A stretch of 64,000 bases of DNA. It comes from Phytoactinopolyspora limicola (GTDB taxonomy: Bacteria; Actinomycetota; Actinomycetes; Jiangellales; Jiangellaceae). Under the pieces are notes generated by a model. That model searched no databases. It had not been told where the DNA came from and saw only the letters and a program-made list of their open reading frames with translations. Shown here in pieces: positions 25,732 to 34,390 of the stretch. Position numbers and translations under genes: made by a program. Location of the stretch: contig NZ_JAAOEN010000011.1 of NCBI RefSeq assembly GCF_011320225.1, positions 62,001 through 126,000 of the forward strand, read 5' to 3'. How positions within the stretch are numbered: position 1 is the first letter of the stretch; each line of letters opens with the position of its first letter.

Positions 25732-27636
25732 GTGGCCGGCCGCATTCGTGACGAAGACATCGCCGCCGTACGTGAACGCGCCCGCATCGAGGAGATCGTC
25801 TCCCAATACGTGACGCTCCGACCCGCCGGCGGCGGCTCGCTCAAAGGCCTATGCCCGTTCCACGACGAGAAGACCCCCTCCTTCAACGTCCGACCGCAGG
25901 TCAACCTCTTTCACTGCTTCGGCTGCGGTGAAGGCGGCGACGTCATCTCCTTCCTCCAGAAACACGAACACCTCTCATTCACCGAGGCGATCGAACGGCT
26001 GGCGGACAAGGTCGGCATCCAGCTTCGGTACGACGACACCGGCTCCGGACGGGCCGGCCCACGGCAGAACCGGGAGCAGCGCACCCGCCTCATCGAGGCG
26101 CATCGGCTCGCCGCCGAGTTCTACGCCGAGATGCTGGCCGAATCGCCGGAAGCCACCACCGGGCGGCAGTTCCTCGACGAGCGCGGCTTCGACCGCACGG
26201 CGGCTGAAGCCTTCGCCGTCGGATACGCCCCCAAGGGCGGCGAGGTCCTGCGTCAACACCTGCTGCAGAAGGGCTTCACCGACCACGAACTCGTCACCGC
26301 CGGGCTCACCGCCCAAGGCCGCAACACCCCGTACGATCGCTTCCGTGGCCGGCTCGTGTGGCCCATCCACGACCTCCTCGGCGACGTCGTCGGGTTCGGC
26401 GCCCGCCGCCTCTACGACGACGACCGCATCGACGCGAAGTACCTGAACACCCCCGAGACCACCATCTACAAGAAGAGCCACCTTCTCTACGGAGTGCAGT
26501 TCGCCAAACGCGACATCGCCCGCAGCGCCCAAGCCGTCGTCGTCGAGGGCTACACCGACGTCATGGCCTGCCACCTGGCCGGTGTCACCACGGCGGTGGC
26601 CACCTGCGGCACCGCCTTCGGTGAAGACCACGCCCGCATCCTGCGCCGGCTCCTGCGCGACCAGGACGAATATCGCGGCCGGGTCATCTTCACCTTCGAT
26701 GGCGACGACGCCGGCAAGAAGGCGGCGCTGCGCGCGTTCGAGGGTGACCAACGCTTCGTCGGGCAAACCTACGTTGCTATCGATCCCGACGGCCTCGACC
26801 CTTGTGACCTCCGGCAACGCTCTGGAGATGCCTCGGTCCGCGAGTTGATCGCCCGGCAGCGGCCGCTCTTCGAGTTCGCCATCCGGACCATGGTCGACGA
26901 ATTCGACCTCGACCACCCGGAGGGCCGAACCCACGCCTTGGAGAAGGCGATCCCCCAGGTCGCCCGGATCCGCGACCGCGCGTTGCGGGATGAATACGCA
27001 CGCCGGCTGGCCGGGTGGGTCGGTGCCCCCGACGAGATGTCAGTGGTGCGCCGGGTCCGCTCCGCCGCCGGGGCGCCGGAGCGGGCTAGCAGCCGACGGC
27101 CGGTGGCCACCACGCAGGCCGGAGGTCAGCAGGCCATCGGGGTTCCGCACCACGGCACCGCCGATCCGCAGTCAATCGCCCTGGAACGTGAGGTCCTGCG
27201 GGTGGCGGTGCAACGGCCGGCGCTCGCCGGCCCCGCCTTCGACACGATCGAACCGGAGGCGTTCCTCTCGCCGGTCTTCCGGGCGGTGCGGGTCGCCATC
27301 ACCGAGGCCGGCGGCTGCGCCACCCAGGGCGGTGGTCCGGCCTGGATCGCCGCGCTGCTCGGTGCCGCCACCGACGACGTCACCCGGCATGTGTTGTCGG
27401 AGCTGGCGGTCGAGCCGGTCCCCACGGACGAAGCCGGCCTGCCTCGCTACGTCGAGTCGGTGGTGTTGCGGCTGACCGAGGTTTGGGTGTCCCGGCGCTT
27501 GGTCACGTTGAAGGCCAAGCTGCAACGCACCGATCCGTCGGCGGAAGTCCAGCTGTACAACCGGCTGTTCGGGGAGTTGATGACTCTCGAGGCGCACCGC
27601 CGCGACCTCCGCGAACGCGGCGTCGGCACCACGTAG
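25732..27636 (+). CDS. dnaG: DNA primase
   Basis: The 634-residue protein has the CHC2 zinc domain (Cys41, His44, Cys62, Cys65 in CPFHDEKTPSFN and HCFGCGEGGD), the RNA-polymerase core with a TOPRIM segment (VVVEGYTDVMACHLAG; FDGDDAGKKAA), and a C-terminal DnaB-binding region after a flexible linker near residues 450-480. It makes RNA primers at the replication fork. GTG 25732 follows a TCTAAT-like -10 box by about 10 nt, so the leader is very short or absent. It converges on the acyl-CoA ligase gene with 8 nt between stops. Confidence 0.97.
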   Translation: MAGRIRDEDIAAVRERARIEEIVSQYVTLRPAGGGSLKGLCPFHDEKTPSFNVRPQVNLFHCFGCGEGGDVISFLQKHEHLSFTEAIERLADKVGIQLRYDDTGSGRAGPRQNREQRTRLIEAHRLAAEFYAEMLAESPEATTGRQFLDERGFDRTAAEAFAVGYAPKGGEVLRQHLLQKGFTDHELVTAGLTAQGRNTPYDRFRGRLVWPIHDLLGDVVGFGARRLYDDDRIDAKYLNTPETTIYKKSHLLYGVQFAKRDIARSAQAVVVEGYTDVMACHLAGVTTAVATCGTAFGEDHARILRRLLRDQDEYRGRVIFTFDGDDAGKKAALRAFEGDQRFVGQTYVAIDPDGLDPCDLRQRSGDASVRELIARQRPLFEFAIRTMVDEFDLDHPEGRTHALEKAIPQVARIRDRALRDEYARRLAGWVGAPDEMSVVRRVRSAAGAPERASSRRPVATTQAGGQQAIGVPHHGTADPQSIALEREVLRVAVQRPALAGPAFDTIEPEAFLSPVFRAVRVAITEAGGCATQGGGPAWIAALLGAATDDVTRHVLSELAVEPVPTDEAGLPRYVESVVLRLTEVWVSRRLVTLKAKLQRTDPSAEVQLYNRLFGELMTLEAHRRDLRERGVGTT

Positions 27637-27644
27637 CCTGCCGG

Positions 27645-29429
27645 TCAACCACCGGATGTCCGTTCCACGTCCTCAGTGCGGTAGAGAGCGTCGATCTCAT
27701 CGGCGAACCGTTCGGCGATGTCGCGCCGGCGCAGCTTCAACGTCGGTGTCAGCTCACCGTCCTCCACGGTGAACTCCCGGTCGAGGATGGCGAACTCACG
27801 GATCGACTCGGCCCGCGACACCAACCGGTTGGCGTACTCAACAGCCTGGCTCACCTCGGCGCGCACCCGCTCATGGTCTTTCAACCGGTCTCCACGCAGG
27901 CCATGCCGGTCGGCGAAACCAGACAGCTCGTCTTCGTCCAGAGTGACGAGTGCCGCGACGAACCGCTGTCGGTCGCCCACCACCATGGCCTGCGAAACCA
28001 ACCGGTGTTCGGCCACCGCCTCCTCCAGCGGCGCCGGGGCGACGATCTTCCCGCTGGCGGTGACGATGAGCTCCTTCTTCCGGTCCTTGACGTACAGGTA
28101 GCCCTCGTCGTCCAGCTCACCGAGGTCGCCGGTGCGGAACCAGTCGCCGTCGAAGTCGTCGCTGGTGCGAGCGTCGTCGTGGAAGTAGCGCTGGAACACG
28201 TTGCCGCCCTTGACCAGGATCTCGTCGTCGTCGATCCGCACCGACACACCGGGCAACGGCCGGCCGACCGAACCAATCCGGGTGGCGGCCGGCGTGTTCA
28301 CGGTGGCCGGCGCGGTGGTTTCCGTCAGCCCGTATCCTTCGAGGATCGGCACACCCGCGCCCCGGAAGAAGTGAGCGAGGTCGGGTGCCAAAGGTGCCCC
28401 GCCGGAGACGCAGTAGCGCACCCGTCCGCCCAGCGCTCGGCGGAGCTTGGTGTACACCAGCGGCTCGAACAGCTGACGGCGAAGACGGACCAATGGCCCC
28501 GGCCGTTCCGCCGTCGACCACGACCTCGCCGCGGATGCGGCAGCACCGAACAGCGCACCGCCAACACCCCCACCAGCTTGCCGGCGGGCCGCTTCGTAGA
28601 CCTTCTCGAACACCCGTGGTACACCGAGCAGAAAAGTCGGCCGGAACGAGCGGAAGTCCTCTCGCGGGTCGTCGGGCGAACTCGGAAACGCCACGACGAC
28701 GTCGCGGTCGAGACAGACGAACTGGATGAGCCGGGCGAAGATGTGCGCGAGCGGCAGGAATTGCACCAACGACCCGCCGGCGGCCAGGACCGTGCCCAGG
28801 TGATCTCGGGTTTGACGCACCGTCCAGGCGAGGTTGCCATGGGTGATCACACACCCTTTGGGATCACCGGTGGTTCCGGAGGTGTAGACGATCGTGGCGA
28901 TGTCGTCGACGGTCAACGCCTCAAGACGCCGCCCGACCTCGTCCTGCTCGGCGGATCCCCCGCGCCCGCCGAGCTCGGTCAGGCCACCGTCGTCGAACAC
29001 CACCACGTCGGCGTCACTGACGTCATGTACCCGCTGCGCCAGCTCTTCGTCGGCCACGAAGACGAGTCGCGCACCGGAGTCGGCCAAGATTGCTCGGCAC
29101 TGGTCCGTCGAGCTGGTGTCGTACAGCGGGACGGTCACCGCTCCAGCAGCCAGGATGGCCAGGTCGGACACGGCCCACTCCATCCGGGTAGGACTCATGA
29201 GACCAACTCGGTCTCCCGGCGCCACGCCGGCTGCCACCAGCGCAGCGGCGGTGCGCCGAACGGAGTCCGTCAGCTCGCTCCACGTCACCTCTCGCCATAA
29301 CCCCTGCTCCGGGACGCTAAATATGGTTCGGTCCGGTGCGTCATCGGCGCGCGACCACAGCCGGGCCAGCACGTGCTCATCCGCACCAAGCGGCGCCGGC
29401 TCAGAGCCTTCGACAAATGTGCGTGCCAT
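27645..29429 (-). CDS. Long-chain fatty acid-CoA ligase (AMP-forming)
   Basis: The 594-residue enzyme has the AMP-binding P-loop YTSGTTGDPKG (182-192), a core with GYGLTETTAPATVNTP, and the C-terminal hinge and lysine region (GDLGELDDEGYLYVKDRKKE, then TASGKIVAP). It activates fatty acids to acyl-CoA, resembling FadD15-type proteins. It is cytosolic or membrane-associated. The start MARTFVEGSE lacks alternatives. It faces dnaG and is followed, on the 5' side, by a small membrane-protein gene on the same strand. Confidence 0.92.
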   Translation of the reverse strand: MARTFVEGSEPAPLGADEHVLARLWSRADDAPDRTIFSVPEQGLWREVTWSELTDSVRRTAAALVAAGVAPGDRVGLMSPTRMEWAVSDLAILAAGAVTVPLYDTSSTDQCRAILADSGARLVFVADEELAQRVHDVSDADVVVFDDGGLTELGGRGGSAEQDEVGRRLEALTVDDIATIVYTSGTTGDPKGCVITHGNLAWTVRQTRDHLGTVLAAGGSLVQFLPLAHIFARLIQFVCLDRDVVVAFPSSPDDPREDFRSFRPTFLLGVPRVFEKVYEAARRQAGGGVGGALFGAAASAARSWSTAERPGPLVRLRRQLFEPLVYTKLRRALGGRVRYCVSGGAPLAPDLAHFFRGAGVPILEGYGLTETTAPATVNTPAATRIGSVGRPLPGVSVRIDDDEILVKGGNVFQRYFHDDARTSDDFDGDWFRTGDLGELDDEGYLYVKDRKKELIVTASGKIVAPAPLEEAVAEHRLVSQAMVVGDRQRFVAALVTLDEDELSGFADRHGLRGDRLKDHERVRAEVSQAVEYANRLVSRAESIREFAILDREFTVEDGELTPTLKLRRRDIAERFADEIDALYRTEDVERTSGG

Positions 29430-29495
29430 GGCCGTGGATTACCCACGAGGCCGGCGAGAATGCGTCCCGGCGTGGCTGATGGCGGGTGGCCGCGG

Positions 29496-29933
29496 TCAAC
29501 GCGGCTCCAGGTACTGCCGAGGGTCGAGTCGGTCCGGCCGGTCCGCCAGCCACCGGTCGACGGCTTCGGCGTCTCGTCGTTCCATCTCCGCCAACAACAA
29601 CTCCCGCAACTGGACGTGTGCTGACACCGTCGCAGGTAGGAAGGCTCGGCGCAGGATCCGGCTGGACTGCTCCCACAGCTCACCGAGCTGGTGAGTGGAG
29701 GCGCGTGCCACGATGGGTTCGACGTCCTCCTGCGGTAGGCCCACGATCTGGTCGATGTCCAGGGGTACGGCGCCTCGCGGCTGCTGCCGAATCAGCCCCA
29801 CGACGAGCCAGCCCACCACGACGGCTAGCACCGGGAACCAGCCGACCTGCACGGTGAGGACAACCACGGCTGGCGCCAACATCGGTGTCCACACCCACCA
29901 AGGGATCTGCCCAAGGCGTTCGTTCAACGACAT
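29496..29933 (-). CDS. Small membrane protein of unknown function
   Basis: Counted from ATG 29933 the protein has 145 residues. Two adjacent hydrophobic segments (MLAPAVVVLTVQVGWF and PVLAVVVGWLVVGLI) make an N-terminal hairpin in the membrane; the rest is a charged cytosolic helix-rich tail with LWEQSSRILRRAFL and LLAEMERRDAEAVDRWL. AGGG precedes the chosen ATG; the longer in-frame extension to 30014 is not supported. No family is recognised. It lies 66 nt upstream of the acyl-CoA ligase on the same strand. Confidence 0.7.
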   Translation of the reverse strand: MSLNERLGQIPWWVWTPMLAPAVVVLTVQVGWFPVLAVVVGWLVVGLIRQQPRGAVPLDIDQIVGLPQEDVEPIVARASTHQLGELWEQSSRILRRAFLPATVSAHVQLRELLLAEMERRDAEAVDRWLADRPDRLDPRQYLEPR

Positions 29934-30145
29934 GACATCCCTACCTTTCGCGTCCTTCCGGCGAACTCCGACCATGAACGACTTCTGCCTTGGCAGCCGC
30001 CGCGCAGCGACCACTCATCGGTGCGGATACCCGACCCGGCGGACCTCACACAACCGGTCCGGACCCCCGCTGTACGCCTGGCCCAGGCCCGCGTTTCCAC
30101 CCCCGCAGGCCACATCGGGCAGCCGAATTCAGGTATGAACGACGT

Positions 30146-32692
30146 ATGGCCCCGCCCGAGAAGCTCAACGAATATCACAACAAACGCTCGTTCGAGAACA
30201 CACCCGAGCCGCGCGGGCGGGATACCTCCGGGGCGGGCAACCGGTTCGTCATTCAGGAGCATCATGCCCGTCGGCTGCACTGGGACCTGCGCCTGGAACA
30301 CGACGGTGTGCTCGTGTCGTGGGCGTTGCCCCGCGGTCTGCCCGACGACCCCGAGCAGAATCATCTCGCCGTCCACACCGAAGACCACCCCTTGGAGTAT
30401 CTGACCTTCGCGGGCGAGATCCCCGCTGGTGAATACGGTGCCGGGAGCATGACGGTCTGGGACCATGGCACCTACGAGGCGGAGAAGTTCGAGCGGGACA
30501 AGGTCGTCGTCCGGCTGTACGGGCAGCGGGCCACGGGCCGATTCGCGTTGTTCCGCGCCGGGCGTGGACGCTCCGACCGCGACGAGAAAAACTGGTTGAT
30601 CCATCGCATGGACCCGCCGGCAGCCGACCAGGCACCGATGCCCGACGCCGTCGAACCAATGAAGGCCACGTTGTCGCGGCTGCCTCCGGACGAGCGGGCC
30701 TGGGCCTTCGAGATCAAGTGGGACGGCATCCGGGCCCTGGCCTACGGAGAGCGCGGCGCTTTGCGCCTGATCAACCGGAACGGCCGCGACATCACCCGGC
30801 AATACCCGGAGATCGGTCCACTCGTGCGCCAGCTCGGCGCGCACCGGGTGGTGCTGGACGGCGAACTGGTCGCTTTCGACGGCGACCGGCCCAGCTTCGA
30901 ACGGCTCCAGCCGCGTCTACACCTGACCGAGGATGCCCGGATCCGGCAGCGGCAGACCGAGATCCCGGTCACCTATGTCATCTTCGATCTGCTCTACGTC
31001 GACGGCCGCTCGCTGCTCCGCCTCGGCTATGAGCAACGCCGCCAGGAGCTGGAATCACTCGGCCTGGGTGGCCGGAGCTGGCAGGTGCCGGCGTTTCATC
31101 GCGCGGACGGAGCGGCGTTGCTGGAGGCCAGCCGTCGGCAAGGGTTGGAGGGCATCGTCGCCAAACGGCTGGACAGCACCTACCAGCCTGGCCGGCGCAG
31201 CCGGGACTGGTTGAAGGTGAAGAACGTGTACCGCCAGGAGGTGGTGATCGGCGGTTGGACCTCGGGTCAGGGGCAGCGCGAGCGTGACCTCGGCGCCCTG
31301 CTCACCGGGTACTACGAAGGTGACCACCTCCGTTATGCCGGCAAGGTGGGCACTGGGTTCGACGCGAAGACGCTGCGGATGCTCCGAGAACGGCTGGAGC
31401 ATCTGCGGCGGGACAGCAGCCCGTTCGACGGCCGGCAGCCGCAGACGAAAGACACCGTGTTCGTCGACCCCGTGGTGGTGTGTGAGGTGGAGTTCGGGGA
31501 GTGGACCGAGTCCGGCACCATGCGCCACCCCACCTACCGCGGCCTTCGCGACGACAAGCCTGCCTCTGAGGTGGTCCGCGAGCGGCCAACTGATCCGTCG
31601 TCCACCAGCGCCGGCATCAACGACCCGAGCCTCGACGACGGGCGAAGTGGTAGTGGCGATGACCAGGTCGACCCGGCGCGCGTCCCAGCCAACGACACGG
31701 ACCCGGCGCGCGTCCCAGCCAACGACACGGATCCGGCGCGCGTCCCCACCAACGAGGACGACTCCGGTCAGCTGACCGACGTACAGGTCAGCGTGGATGG
31801 TCGGCGGCTCAAGTTGTCTAACCTCGGCAAGGTGTTGTATCCGGTGCCTGGTACCACGAAGGGTCAGGTCATCGAGTACTACCGCGCGGTGGCCCCGGCA
31901 CTCCTATCCCATCTCGACGGCCACCCACTCACCATGAAGCGTTACCCCCACGGCGTCGACGGAGAGTACTTCTACGAGAAGCAGGCACCCCGGGGTCGGC
32001 CCGACTGGATCACCACGGCACCGATCTGGAGTGAAAGCAACCGGCGCACGGTGGAGTACGTCGTCGTCGATAGCCTGCCGACGCTGATCTGGGCGGCCAA
32101 CCTCGCCGACCTCGAATTGCACACCATGCTGGCCCGCGGTGACGACGTCGAACGCCCCACCATGATCGTGTTCGATCTGGACCCCGGCGAGGGCGCCGGG
32201 TTGAGCGAGTGCGCGCGGGTAGCGGTCCGGATCCGGGACCTACTCGGACATCTCGGGTTGGAGGTGCTGGTGAAGTCGTCGGGGTCCAAGGGGCTGCATC
32301 TGGCGTTGCCGCTCAACACGCCGGTCACCTACGCCGACACCAAGCCGTTCGCCCATGCGGTCGCCCAACTCGTCGAACAGGAACACCCCGACGAGGTGGT
32401 CTCCCGGATGACGAAGGCGCGACGCCGCGGCAAGGTGTTCGTCGATTGGAGCCAGAACTCACGGCACAAGACGACGGTGGCCCCGTTCTCCCTACGCGCC
32501 CGCGAACACCCGACCGTGGCCGCGCCGCTGTCATGGTCTGAGGTCGAGGCGGTAGCCGACGGCGACACGTCGGCGGAAACGTTGGTGCTGCTGGCCGACG
32601 ACGTAGTCGAGCAGCTCGACGAGCGTGCCGACCTGTTCCGACCGTTGTTGGAACGTGTCCAGCAGCTTCCCGACCTCGTGCCTAGCGACTAG
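30146..32692 (+). CDS. ligD: ATP-dependent DNA ligase LigD (phosphoesterase-ligase-polymerase)
   Basis: The 848-residue multidomain enzyme of non-homologous end joining has an N-terminal 3'-phosphoesterase domain (FVIQEHHARRLHWDLRLEHD), a central ATP-dependent ligase with Lys191 in EIKWDGIR, and a C-terminal primase-polymerase domain (LSNLGKVLYP, FDLDPGEG, SSGSKGLHL). The order PE-Lig-Pol differs from the mycobacterial Pol-PE-Lig order. A repeated DPARVPANDT linker (about 509-538) joins ligase and polymerase. ATG 30146 lies 6 nt after TATGAA, a possible leaderless start. No Ku gene is in the window. Confidence 0.95.
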   Translation: MAPPEKLNEYHNKRSFENTPEPRGRDTSGAGNRFVIQEHHARRLHWDLRLEHDGVLVSWALPRGLPDDPEQNHLAVHTEDHPLEYLTFAGEIPAGEYGAGSMTVWDHGTYEAEKFERDKVVVRLYGQRATGRFALFRAGRGRSDRDEKNWLIHRMDPPAADQAPMPDAVEPMKATLSRLPPDERAWAFEIKWDGIRALAYGERGALRLINRNGRDITRQYPEIGPLVRQLGAHRVVLDGELVAFDGDRPSFERLQPRLHLTEDARIRQRQTEIPVTYVIFDLLYVDGRSLLRLGYEQRRQELESLGLGGRSWQVPAFHRADGAALLEASRRQGLEGIVAKRLDSTYQPGRRSRDWLKVKNVYRQEVVIGGWTSGQGQRERDLGALLTGYYEGDHLRYAGKVGTGFDAKTLRMLRERLEHLRRDSSPFDGRQPQTKDTVFVDPVVVCEVEFGEWTESGTMRHPTYRGLRDDKPASEVVRERPTDPSSTSAGINDPSLDDGRSGSGDDQVDPARVPANDTDPARVPANDTDPARVPTNEDDSGQLTDVQVSVDGRRLKLSNLGKVLYPVPGTTKGQVIEYYRAVAPALLSHLDGHPLTMKRYPHGVDGEYFYEKQAPRGRPDWITTAPIWSESNRRTVEYVVVDSLPTLIWAANLADLELHTMLARGDDVERPTMIVFDLDPGEGAGLSECARVAVRIRDLLGHLGLEVLVKSSGSKGLHLALPLNTPVTYADTKPFAHAVAQLVEQEHPDEVVSRMTKARRRGKVFVDWSQNSRHKTTVAPFSLRAREHPTVAAPLSWSEVEAVADGDTSAETLVLLADDVVEQLDERADLFRPLLERVQQLPDLVPSD
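31670..31759 (+). repeat. Three 30-bp in-frame repeats in the ligD linker
   Basis: Units at 31670, 31700 and 31730 encode DPARVPANDT twice and DPARVPTNED once. The first two are identical at DNA level and the third has diverged at its end. This is a flexible, acidic interdomain linker that may vary in copy number between strains. Confidence 0.9.
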
Positions 32693-32761
32693 ACGGCCAT
32701 GTCCCGGCCACTACCGGCCTGGCAAAACGGGCAAACAAGTGGCCTGCTCGAATCGGCACGT

Positions 32762-32785
32762 GTTAGACAGGCTGAAACAGGGTAT
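32762..32785 (+). promoter_or_regulatory. Stress-sigma (SigB/SigF-type) promoter
   Basis: GTTA (32762-32765), 14 nt, then GGGTAT (32780-32785) match the GTTT-N14-GGGTAT pattern recognised by actinobacterial SigB/SigF-like stress sigma factors with one mismatch. It lies about 65 nt upstream of a small-protein start. Confidence 0.55.
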
Positions 32786-32848
32786 GCATACTCGGCGCTA
32801 TACACGGTTCGTGGACTCGCCCGATCACCCGACGAGGAGGCGGTTGTC

Positions 32849-33013
32849 ATGGCCGGCCGGTACAGGGGCAGGCACGTAGCGGGAAACACCGAACGCCCGG
32901 CTGCGGAGCCGGTCGAGGAGATCCCGGAGGACGAGCTGTTAGAGGCGGAATCCAAGGGTCACTACAGCGCCACGAGCGTCAAAGAGGGCGGTGAACGGCT
33001 CAAAGACCGATAA
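32849..33013 (+). CDS. Small acidic protein, likely stress-induced
   Basis: The 54-residue protein reads MAGRYRGRHVAG, then an acidic helix (EEIPEDELLEAESKG) and GGERLKDR at the end. GAGGAGG sits 8 nt before ATG 32849, which is much better supported than the in-frame start at 32699. It has no membrane segment and no known domain. The stress-sigma-like promoter upstream and its place right after ligD suggest expression under stress, perhaps DNA damage or desiccation, but its role is unknown. Confidence 0.65.
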   Translation: MAGRYRGRHVAGNTERPAAEPVEEIPEDELLEAESKGHYSATSVKEGGERLKDR

Positions 33014-33025
33014 CCTGCGCCGCGC

Positions 33026-34270
33026 TCAGCTGCTGGTCAGCTGGCGGTGCCACTGGTAGGCGGATATGTCGGTCAGGGACGCCACCTGGTCGACCACCAC
33101 CCGCAGCCGGGCATCGTCGGTTCCCGCCATGTTCCAGTCGACCCGGAACGTCGGCTCGAGAGCCTCCGGCGCCCGGTCGAGCAGCCGCTCCACCAGTTCG
33201 GCGACCAACGCACGCTGGTCGCCGTAGGTCTCGGCGCGATCTCTGGCCGTCATGACATAGGTGGCGGCCAACCCTTTCATGATGTTCACTTCCAGCCGCG
33301 TCGAGCGGGGGACGCAGAGGTCGGCCGCGTACCTGGTCAGCCGGCCACCGCCGTAGGCGTCGTGGGTGGCCCGCTGAGCATGCTCGGCGAACCGGCCGAT
33401 CATCTGGCTGGTCATGTCTTTGAGCGCGGCCAACGCGGACCGTCGCCCGTCGTATTCGTCGACCCAGAACGGCGTGGCCCGCATCCGGTCGAGGGTCTCG
33501 AGGATCTCGTCGATCTCGGCGTCGGGCAGATACCACGAGCGGGTCAGCTCGGCGAACCGCTTCCGCTCGGCTGGATCGTCGAGCACCCGCGCCGGTTCGA
33601 GACGGCCGGCGACGATCGCGTCCTCCACATCATGGACGCAGTAGGCGACGTCATCGGCGAAATCCATCACCTGGGCTTCCAGGCAGCGACGCTCGTCCGG
33701 TGCCCCCATCCGCAGCCAGGTGAAGACGTCGAGATCGTCGTCGTACACACCGAACTTGCGTGGATGCCGCGCGCTGCGTCCCCATGGGTACTTCGTGGCG
33801 GCGTCCAGACTCGCCCGGGTCAGGTTGAGTCCGGCCGAACGACCAGCCAACGCACCCGTCTCGGCGTGTACGGCCTTGGCCTCCAGCCGGCTCAACAGCC
33901 GCAACGTTTGCGCGTTCCCCTCGAAGCCGCCAATGTCGGCCGCGATCTCGTTGAGCGCGGCCTCTCCGTTGTGTCCGAACGGTGGGTGCCCGAGGTCGTG
34001 GGCCAGGCAGGCCGTGTCGACCACGTCGGGGTCACACCCCAACGCCTTGCCTACCTCGCGACCCACCTGTGCCACTTCCAGCGAATGGGTGAGCCGATTA
34101 CGCACGAAGTCGTCGCTGCCTGGGGAGACCACCTGGGTCTTCGCCGCAAGACGGCGCAACGACGCCGAGTGCAACACCCGCGCGCGGTCGCGCTCGAAGT
34201 CGGTGCGTGCGGCCTGCTTGACCGGTTCTCGCGCCCACCGTTCGCGGTCGGCCTCCTCATACCCATCCAT
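33026..34270 (-). CDS. dgt: Deoxyguanosinetriphosphate triphosphohydrolase-like HD protein
   Basis: The 414-residue HD-domain phosphohydrolase has RVLHSASLRRLAAKTQVV, the H of LTHSLEVAQVGR, and AHDLGHPPFGHNGEAALN with the HD metal pair. It cleaves dNTPs to nucleoside and triphosphate, tuning dNTP pools. ATG 34270 (MDGYEEADRERW) is the normal family start; an upstream in-frame start reads through a palindrome and is rejected. In many actinobacteria dgt is next to dnaG; here they are separated by the acyl-CoA ligase and ligD regions. It converges on the small-protein gene (12 nt apart). Confidence 0.93.
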   Translation of the reverse strand: MDGYEEADRERWAREPVKQAARTDFERDRARVLHSASLRRLAAKTQVVSPGSDDFVRNRLTHSLEVAQVGREVGKALGCDPDVVDTACLAHDLGHPPFGHNGEAALNEIAADIGGFEGNAQTLRLLSRLEAKAVHAETGALAGRSAGLNLTRASLDAATKYPWGRSARHPRKFGVYDDDLDVFTWLRMGAPDERRCLEAQVMDFADDVAYCVHDVEDAIVAGRLEPARVLDDPAERKRFAELTRSWYLPDAEIDEILETLDRMRATPFWVDEYDGRRSALAALKDMTSQMIGRFAEHAQRATHDAYGGGRLTRYAADLCVPRSTRLEVNIMKGLAATYVMTARDRAETYGDQRALVAELVERLLDRAPEALEPTFRVDWNMAGTDDARLRVVVDQVASLTDISAYQWHRQLTSS

Positions 34271-34322
34271 CGAGGCCGAGCGTACCCACTGTGCAGGAAC
34301 TATGCACTTCCCGACCCTCTCC

Positions 34323-34380
34323 CCCATGATCATGAACACTTTGCCGTGCTATCGCCCGGCAAAGTGTTCATGATCATGGG
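34323..34380. terminator. Palindrome sharing 24-nt arms with the 12.3-kb element
   Basis: Arms 34323-34346 and 34357-34380 are perfectly complementary and begin CCCATGATCATGAACAC, identical to the outer arms of the 12348-12405 palindrome. Only the 10-nt centre differs (TGCTATCGCC). It lies 10 nt after the aceB stop, so it probably ends that transcript. Confidence 0.8.
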
Positions 34381-34390
34381 AGGGGTGGGG

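Noticed and set aside
27483-29300. A 605-codon open frame on the plus strand
   Set aside because: It lies opposite the acyl-CoA ligase gene and overlaps the end of dnaG. No domain or ribosome site supports it.
34271-34339. N-terminal extension of Dgt from 34339
   Set aside because: The extra codons come from the palindrome at 34323-34380. ATG 34270 matches the normal start of the family.
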